Positions 5,120-9,534 of a stretch of 9,534 bases of DNA are shown here, in pieces (the first letter of the stretch is position 1; the number at the start of each line of letters is the position of its first letter). The notes under the pieces were generated by a model. The model did no database searches and had not been told where the DNA came from. It saw only the letters and a list, made by a program, of their open reading frames with translations. Origin of the DNA: Prolixibacteraceae bacterium (GTDB lineage Bacteria > Bacteroidota > Bacteroidia > Bacteroidales > Prolixibacteraceae); assembly GCA_016788685.1 (NCBI GenBank), contig JAEUSS010000079.1, positions 1-9,534 on the forward strand, given 5' to 3'. Both the position numbers and the translations under genes were made by a program.

Positions 5120-5881
5120 TCAAAAATTCAGCGAAAAGCCAACACCGGCCTGTTCGCCGTTGTAGTACGGATAAACGATGGCACCTGATGAGAGGTTGTT
5201 TTGCCTTTTAAACAATAGTTTAGTCATCAAAGGATTCACCCAGTATGCAATTTTGGTGCTCAGTATCCCTATTCCGGCGCCGGCAGCCACATCGGTCAGC
5301 CAATGCCTGTCGTTGTAAACCCGAAACAATCCGGTTCCGGCAGCAACGGCATATCCTGTAATCCCGTACCAAACCGAAACCTGTTTGTATTCCTGCCGGA
5401 GGAATTCGGCGCCCATGAACGCCGTGGCCGTATGGCCTGAGGGAAACGAATTCGCCGAGCTTCCGTCAGGCCTGAGTTCTGTGGTCATCGATTTGATGCT
5501 GTTAACGGTTGCGCCCATAATCAAATAAGAGGTAGCCAGAATAAGGGTTCGGTCCCGGAGATTGTTTTTACCCTTAATTCCGAGGGCATTCAGGCCGTAA
5601 ACACTTAGGAACGGGGCATATTGCGTGAAGTCGTCCAGGGTCATCCGTTCGTCGATATGCTCAGATATTTCATCCCGCACCTCCGAGTTGTACGACTGAA
5701 GCGCTTTACTTTCGAGGCCCGCAACCCCATATCCGATTAAGACTGACGGAATGATTAAGGCCTGGTATTTAAATTTCAGATTCCGGGTTGTGGTTGAATC
5801 TGTCGGAACTTCCTGCGCATATACCTTTATTCCTGAATTGAAAAGAAGAACCAGCAATACCGTTAATATTTTACTTGTCAT
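5120..5881 (-). CDS. PAP2-family phosphatase with N-terminal signal peptide
   Basis: This 253-residue protein has the phosphatidic acid phosphatase type 2 signature. Conserved blocks are KSMTTELRP (residues 130-138, the KxxxxxxRP motif), FPSGHTATAF (146-155, the PSGH motif with His150) and RVYNDRHWLTD (187-197), which supplies the R, catalytic His193 and Asp197. The usual serine before that arginine is Phe here. It starts with a likely cleavable signal peptide (MTSKILTVLLVLLFNSG through about YAQ23) followed by hydrophobic segments around 41-55, 112-129, 168-183 and 198-215. Relatives remove phosphate from lipid phosphates such as undecaprenyl pyrophosphate, phosphatidic acid or lipid A precursors, and the substrate here is not predictable. 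The C-terminus (GVGFSLNF) is aromatic-ended, a trait often seen in outer-membrane proteins. The gene lies 106 bp after the acyl-CoA ligase with no recognised promoter or terminator between them, so read-through is possible. Confidence 0.9.
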   Translation of the reverse strand: MTSKILTVLLVLLFNSGIKVYAQEVPTDSTTTRNLKFKYQALIIPSVLIGYGVAGLESKALQSYNSEVRDEISEHIDERMTLDDFTQYAPFLSVYGLNALGIKGKNNLRDRTLILATSYLIMGATVNSIKSMTTELRPDGSSANSFPSGHTATAFMGAEFLRQEYKQVSVWYGITGYAVAAGTGLFRVYNDRHWLTDVAAGAGIGILSTKIAYWVNPLMTKLLFKRQNNLSSGAIVYPYYNGEQAGVGFSLNF

Positions 5882-5987
5882 GTTTTATTTCAATTCGTTG
5901 TCATGCCGTTTAAAAACACCGTTAGCATTCCTGATTTGACGAGTTGCCGGTTTTGGATGGCAGGCCATGAAGCGCCCGGGAGTTAAC

Positions 5988-7853
5988 TTACAGCTTAAGC
6001 CTTTTAACAAACTCGTTGATGTCGAAATTCAGATTGATTTTGGGCAGCTTGAATTTTCCGCCGTGCTGCGTTTTGGAAACCGAATAAATCTCTTCGATGA
6101 CTGATTTGTATTTTTCGGCCACATAATTCCGTTTCAGCTTTAAAGTTGGCGACAATTCGCCCGATTGCGGGGTCCATTCGTCGGAAACCAGGCGGAACCG
6201 TTTGATTTCCTCAAACTCGCCCAAGGTTTTATTGATTTCCTCAACTTCTTTATGAAGCAGCGAAAGCACTTCTTTTTTATTAATCAGATCTTCGTTGTTC
6301 TGGAAATGGATCCGCCGCTGGCTGCACCAGTCGTGCAGGTACACAAAGTTCGGCGAAATCAGTGCGCTGGCAAACTTTTCGCCCGACCCGATGACCATAA
6401 CCTGCTCGATAAAGAACGAAGCCTTCAGTTTATTCTCAATCATCTGCGGAGCAATGTATTTTCCTCCGGAGAGTTTAAACATTTCTTTTTTGCGGTCGGT
6501 AATTTTCAGGTATTTGCCGTCTTCCAGAACGCCGATGTCTCCGGTGTGGAACCAGCCGTCTTCGTCAATCACTTCGGCAGTGAGTTCCGGAGAATTGTAA
6601 TAGCCTTTCATCACGCTGGGGCCCTTCACCAGGATTTCACCGTCTTCGCCAAACTTCAGTTCGACGCCCGGAAGCACTTCGCCCACGGTTCCGATTTTCA
6701 TGGCTTTCGAGTTCGGGTTGTTTACGGCAATTACCGGCGATGTTTCGGTCAATCCGTAACCTTCCAGGTTCAGCATCCCGGCCATACCGAAAACTCTCGC
6801 AATCCGGGGCTGCAGTGCCGCACCTCCGGAAACAATGTAAATGATGTTGTCGCCAAGGGCACTGCGCCACTTGGAGTAGATGAGTTTGTCGGCCAGCTTG
6901 ATCCTTACTTTCAGGAATAAATTGTATTTTTTGTTGTATTCGAAGTGCCGGGTGAGGCTTAACGCCCAGAAATAAATGACCCTTTTCAGGCCCGAAAGTT
7001 CGTTGCCTTTGGATACAAACCCGTCATACACCCTTTCGAGCAGGCGCGGGACGGAGTTAAACATGTGCGGCTGAATTTCTTTGATGGCCGAAACGATCTG
7101 TCCAAGGTTTCCGACGTAATAAACCCCCATTCCTTTGTACTGAAAATGGTAATTCACGCTGCGTTCGTACACGTGGCAAAGCGGCAGGAAGCTGATGACG
7201 CGGTGGTCGGGGCCCAGGTTGTGCATGTGCGAGTGGGCGATGAAGTTGGTAACCAGGTTCCGGTGCGTGAGCATCACACCCTTAGGGATGCCAGTGGTTC
7301 CCGATGTGTAAATGATTGTTGCCACTTCATCGGGCTCAATACCGGCTTTAATCTGTTCGAGCTGAGCGCCCAGTTCTTCCTGCCGGCTTTCGCCCAGTTG
7401 CAGGATTTCATCAAAGCTCCTGACGCCGTCAACCTCTTCGAAAGAAAAAACCAGGGAAATTTCAGGCAGCCGCGATGCAATCGGGCTAAGTTTTTCGTGC
7501 AGCTTCCGGTCGCCGACAATCAAAACCCTGATTTCGGCATGTTCCAGTATATAACTGTATTCTTCCTCGCTGATGGTGGGGTAGATAGGCACATGGACGT
7601 AACCGGCCATAGCCAGCCCCATGTCGGCAAAATTCCACTCCGGACGGTTGGTGGTAACCGTTGCAACCTTATCGCCTTTTTTCAGGCCCAAAGCCATTAG
7701 GCCCAAAGCCAACTGAGTTGATTTCTGAACGTATTCGGCGGTACTGTATACATACCAGTCGCCGCCATTCTTTCCGCCCAGGGCATCTTTTCTCGGGAAT
7801 TCCTGAAGGTATTTTTCCAGAATGTCGAAGGTTCTCGTTACCTCAACTGCCAT
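5988..7853 (-). CDS. Long-chain fatty acid--CoA ligase (AMP-forming acyl-CoA synthetase)
   Basis: This 621-residue cytoplasmic or membrane-associated enzyme activates fatty acids with ATP and CoA, via an acyl-adenylate, for beta-oxidation or lipid synthesis. Adenylate-forming motifs are complete: YTSGTTGIPKG (residues 182-192, phosphate-binding loop), GYGLTETSP (365-373), WFHTGD (434-439) and ITDRKKEMFKLSGGKYIAP (451-469), with the hinge region around Asp453/Arg454. Near the C-terminus, GELSPTLKLKRNYV (565-578) holds the expected catalytic lysine, probably Lys572. Length and order fit the bacterial long-chain (AMP-dependent synthetase/ligase) group found in Bacteroidota rather than short acetyl-CoA synthetases. 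Chain-length preference cannot be read from sequence. The ATG at 7853 follows a TATCTTTG promoter by about 35 nt and has no strong Shine-Dalgarno. The gene starts 46 bp after the ccsBA stop codon. I give no symbol because several fadD-type paralogues are usual in this phylum. Confidence 0.95.
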   Translation of the reverse strand: MAVEVTRTFDILEKYLQEFPRKDALGGKNGGDWYVYSTAEYVQKSTQLALGLMALGLKKGDKVATVTTNRPEWNFADMGLAMAGYVHVPIYPTISEEEYSYILEHAEIRVLIVGDRKLHEKLSPIASRLPEISLVFSFEEVDGVRSFDEILQLGESRQEELGAQLEQIKAGIEPDEVATIIYTSGTTGIPKGVMLTHRNLVTNFIAHSHMHNLGPDHRVISFLPLCHVYERSVNYHFQYKGMGVYYVGNLGQIVSAIKEIQPHMFNSVPRLLERVYDGFVSKGNELSGLKRVIYFWALSLTRHFEYNKKYNLFLKVRIKLADKLIYSKWRSALGDNIIYIVSGGAALQPRIARVFGMAGMLNLEGYGLTETSPVIAVNNPNSKAMKIGTVGEVLPGVELKFGEDGEILVKGPSVMKGYYNSPELTAEVIDEDGWFHTGDIGVLEDGKYLKITDRKKEMFKLSGGKYIAPQMIENKLKASFFIEQVMVIGSGEKFASALISPNFVYLHDWCSQRRIHFQNNEDLINKKEVLSLLHKEVEEINKTLGEFEEIKRFRLVSDEWTPQSGELSPTLKLKRNYVAEKYKSVIEEIYSVSKTQHGGKFKLPKINLNFDINEFVKRLKL

Positions 7854-7888
7854 AGTCTTATCTCATTTAGTCGTTAAAAAAAAGCTTC

Positions 7889-7896
7889 CAAAGATA
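7889..7896 (-). promoter_or_regulatory. Bacteroidota-type -7 element for the acyl-CoA ligase gene
   Basis: The minus strand reads TATCTTTG, an exact TAnnTTTG match in the 46-bp gap between ccsBA and the acyl-CoA ligase. A TTTC 18 nt upstream, inside the end of ccsBA, could act as a degenerate -33 box. The leader would be roughly 25-30 nt. It suggests the ligase gene can be transcribed independently of ccsBA. Confidence 0.6.
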
Positions 7897-7899
7897 CGA

Positions 7900-9534
7900 C
7901 TATTTTGAATTCTCGAAATCCAAATTTTTCTGCTTGAAATTAGAGAAGATCAGAAGCCCGGCAATCACGCCGACAATGACAAACACCGACCAGTGTAATC
8001 CGTCAATCGAGCCGCGCCCGTAGGAGTGCAGTCCGCTGAGGTAATAGTTGACCCCGAAATAGGTCATCAGCACCGAGGTAAAGCCAAGCACCGAAGCCAC
8101 GGTATAGTTGTAAATTCCTTTCAGTGACGGGATAAGGCGCATGTGAGCGATAAAGGCATAGATAACAACGGTAACCAGCGCCCAGGTTTCTTTGGCGTCC
8201 CAGCCCCAGTAGCGTCCCCAGCTCTCGTTGGCCCAGACACCTCCGAGAAAGGTCCCGATGGTGAGCATGTACAAGCCGACAGTTACCGACATTTCGCTGA
8301 TTGCCGTTAGCTGAAGAACTGTTCCTTTAATGTTTTTACTGTTTCCTGAATTACTGACGCTATACAGCACCAACACAAGCAAACCCAGAAAAGCGCTCAT
8401 GCCCAGGAAACCATAACTGGCGGTTATGATCGCAACGTGAATCATCAGCCAGTATGAATTTAAAACGGGTACGAGGTTGGTAATTTCAGGATTCATCCAG
8501 TTCAGGTGGGCAACAAACAGAATGATTCCGGAGAGCATGGCCGCCGTAGCAATAACCATGGGGTATTTCCTCCCGAAGATTATCCCGGCAAGCATGGATG
8601 CCCAGGCCACATAAACCATCGACTCGAACCCGTTCGACCACGGAGCATGACCCGAAATGTACCACCGCAGCGCCAGCCCGGCCGTGTGAATCAGGAATAT
8701 CAGCAGAAGCAGCGTGTTAAAGGCAATCCTGATTTTAGGCCCCATTATCCGGTGCCTGAAAATGTTGACAAAAAATACAACAAGCATTGCAAACCCGACG
8801 AGCAGATAAAGCGGAAACACCCGTTTGAACGGATTGACCTTATTGTAGAACATTTCGGCACTTTTTTTATCTTCCGAAGCCAGGTAACTGCCGCCAAACT
8901 TAGCCTGGTAGGCAGCTATACTGGCCACAATCTGCTGTCCGCTGATGTCGCTTTTTCCGGCAAGAGATTCTTTCAGTACCTCAAACCCGCGGTTTACAAA
9001 CAGCGAGTCAGCCGAGGCCAGCCCAACCGGGTTATTTCCGGGCGCGTACCATTTCGTTTCTTTGCTTGCCCCGGGGAACAGGCTGAACATATCGCCGTTG
9101 ATCACCATGAAGCAGATGTTGACCCGCTCGTCCACGTCAATAATTTCTTTGTCGTATACATTTCTGAAAGCAGGCATCTTATTGAATGCAGCTTTCACAG
9201 GCTCGGTCAGCTTATAATTTCCCTGGGCATCAAAGAATGAAGTCAGCGGAACGCGAGAACCGGTCACTCCGAGTAATTGCTTCAGTTCGTCGTGCGAAAC
9301 TTTTACCAGCGAGACATTTCGCCAAAGCTCCGGATACAGATACAAGCCCAGCATCACTTCCTCGGCCGAATGCCCGTAAAAATCCGATTTACGGCTGATC
9401 TTCCGCAGGACTTCCGAAGCCAGAGTCGAAACCGGTTCGATCCGCCCGTCCGGCCCCTGAATCCATAATTTCGAAAAGTCGCTGACAAGAGCCTGATCAA
9501 TTTTCGGGAAAGAAGCAATCTCGGAACTGTTGGC
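7900..9534 (-). CDS. ccsBA: Cytochrome c biogenesis protein CcsBA (ResB-ResC fusion), C-terminal part
   Basis: The frame is open to the right edge (59 further residues beyond a GTG at 9357), so at least 544 residues of a longer protein are present and the true start is outside. This is a System II cytochrome c synthetase, an inner-membrane protein that exports heme and attaches it to CxxCH motifs of apocytochromes. The first ~235 residues (DGRIEPVSTLASEVLRKIS and following) are the extracytoplasmic ResB/CcsB part. From about 238 comes the multi-span CcsA part with the heme-handling WWD motif WGRYWGWDAKETW (439-451). Three histidines have the spacing known from Helicobacter CcsBA: His366 (MIHVAI), His464 (AHMRL) and His503 (GLHSYG), gaps 98 and 39. 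They should be the two external heme ligands and one membrane histidine. The fourth conserved histidine would lie in the missing N-terminal part. The strain therefore probably makes c-type cytochromes. Confidence 0.93.
   Translation of the reverse strand, partial: ANSSEIASFPKIDQALVSDFSKLWIQGPDGRIEPVSTLASEVLRKISRKSDFYGHSAEEVMLGLYLYPELWRNVSLVKVSHDELKQLLGVTGSRVPLTSFFDAQGNYKLTEPVKAAFNKMPAFRNVYDKEIIDVDERVNICFMVINGDMFSLFPGASKETKWYAPGNNPVGLASADSLFVNRGFEVLKESLAGKSDISGQQIVASIAAYQAKFGGSYLASEDKKSAEMFYNKVNPFKRVFPLYLLVGFAMLVVFFVNIFRHRIMGPKIRIAFNTLLLLIFLIHTAGLALRWYISGHAPWSNGFESMVYVAWASMLAGIIFGRKYPMVIATAAMLSGIILFVAHLNWMNPEITNLVPVLNSYWLMIHVAIITASYGFLGMSAFLGLLVLVLYSVSNSGNSKNIKGTVLQLTAISEMSVTVGLYMLTIGTFLGGVWANESWGRYWGWDAKETWALVTVVIYAFIAHMRLIPSLKGIYNYTVASVLGFTSVLMTYFGVNYYLSGLHSYGRGSIDGLHWSVFVIVGVIAGLLIFSNFKQKNLDFENSK

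Noticed and set aside
5957..5968. Palindrome ATGGCAGGCCAT between the acyl-CoA ligase and PAP2 genes as a terminator
   Set aside because: The arms are 5 bp with only two bases between them and there is no T-run on the minus strand.
6165..7700. Long plus-strand frames opposite the acyl-CoA ligase (251 and 211 codons)
   Set aside because: They mirror a complete, motif-rich gene on the other strand. Their composition is that of a shadow frame.

Overview
The window looks like a chromosomal segment of a member of the Bacteroidota, most likely Bacteroidales or Marinilabiliales. Three things support this. Upstream regions carry the TAnnTTTG promoter element and have weak or no Shine-Dalgarno sequences. 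A fused cytochrome c assembly protein of the CcsBA type and a fused DoxD-DoxA protein are both forms familiar from this phylum. The DEAD-box helicase has an arginine/glycine-rich tail of the kind common there. The assignment rests on protein style and promoters, not on rRNA.

Layout. Minus strand, 1-452: the start of an unrecognised lipoprotein, cut by the window edge. It is divergent from a small plus-strand TfoX C-terminal-domain protein (611-877). A DEAD-box RNA helicase with a roughly 110-nt leader follows (1174-2928) and ends at a strong hairpin terminator (2950-2994). Everything after that is on the minus strand. In order of transcription (right to left) it is: ccsBA (entering from the right edge, stop at 7900), a long-chain acyl-CoA ligase with its own promoter (7853-5988), a secreted or envelope PAP2 phosphatase (5881-5120), a small cysteine-containing envelope protein (4825-4442) and a DoxD-DoxA fusion (4134-3109).

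Two non-coding structures stand out. The first, at 4921-5110, is an array with a strict 20-bp period. Seven copies of an AACATGACGG-type core read on the minus strand and are followed by three related units in the opposite orientation. It fills the gap between the PAP2 gene and the small cysteine protein gene. Because each core contains ATGA and the spacing is 20, it creates a chain of start/stop-overlapping mini-ORFs. The second, at 4171-4410, is a 240-bp element with 14-bp near-perfect terminal inverted repeats, five internal hairpins and no coding capacity. It sits just upstream of the DoxD-DoxA gene and looks like a REP-like or miniature mobile element.

Functionally the genes are a mixture rather than one pathway: RNA remodelling (helicase), cytochrome c maturation (CcsBA), fatty-acid activation (acyl-CoA ligase), lipid or phosphate-ester hydrolysis at the envelope (PAP2), and a membrane oxidoreductase subunit possibly linked to quinone and thiosulfate (DoxD-DoxA). 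I see no complete phage, CRISPR array, transposase, tRNA or rRNA. The strongest candidates for something undescribed are the 20-bp array and the hairpin element.
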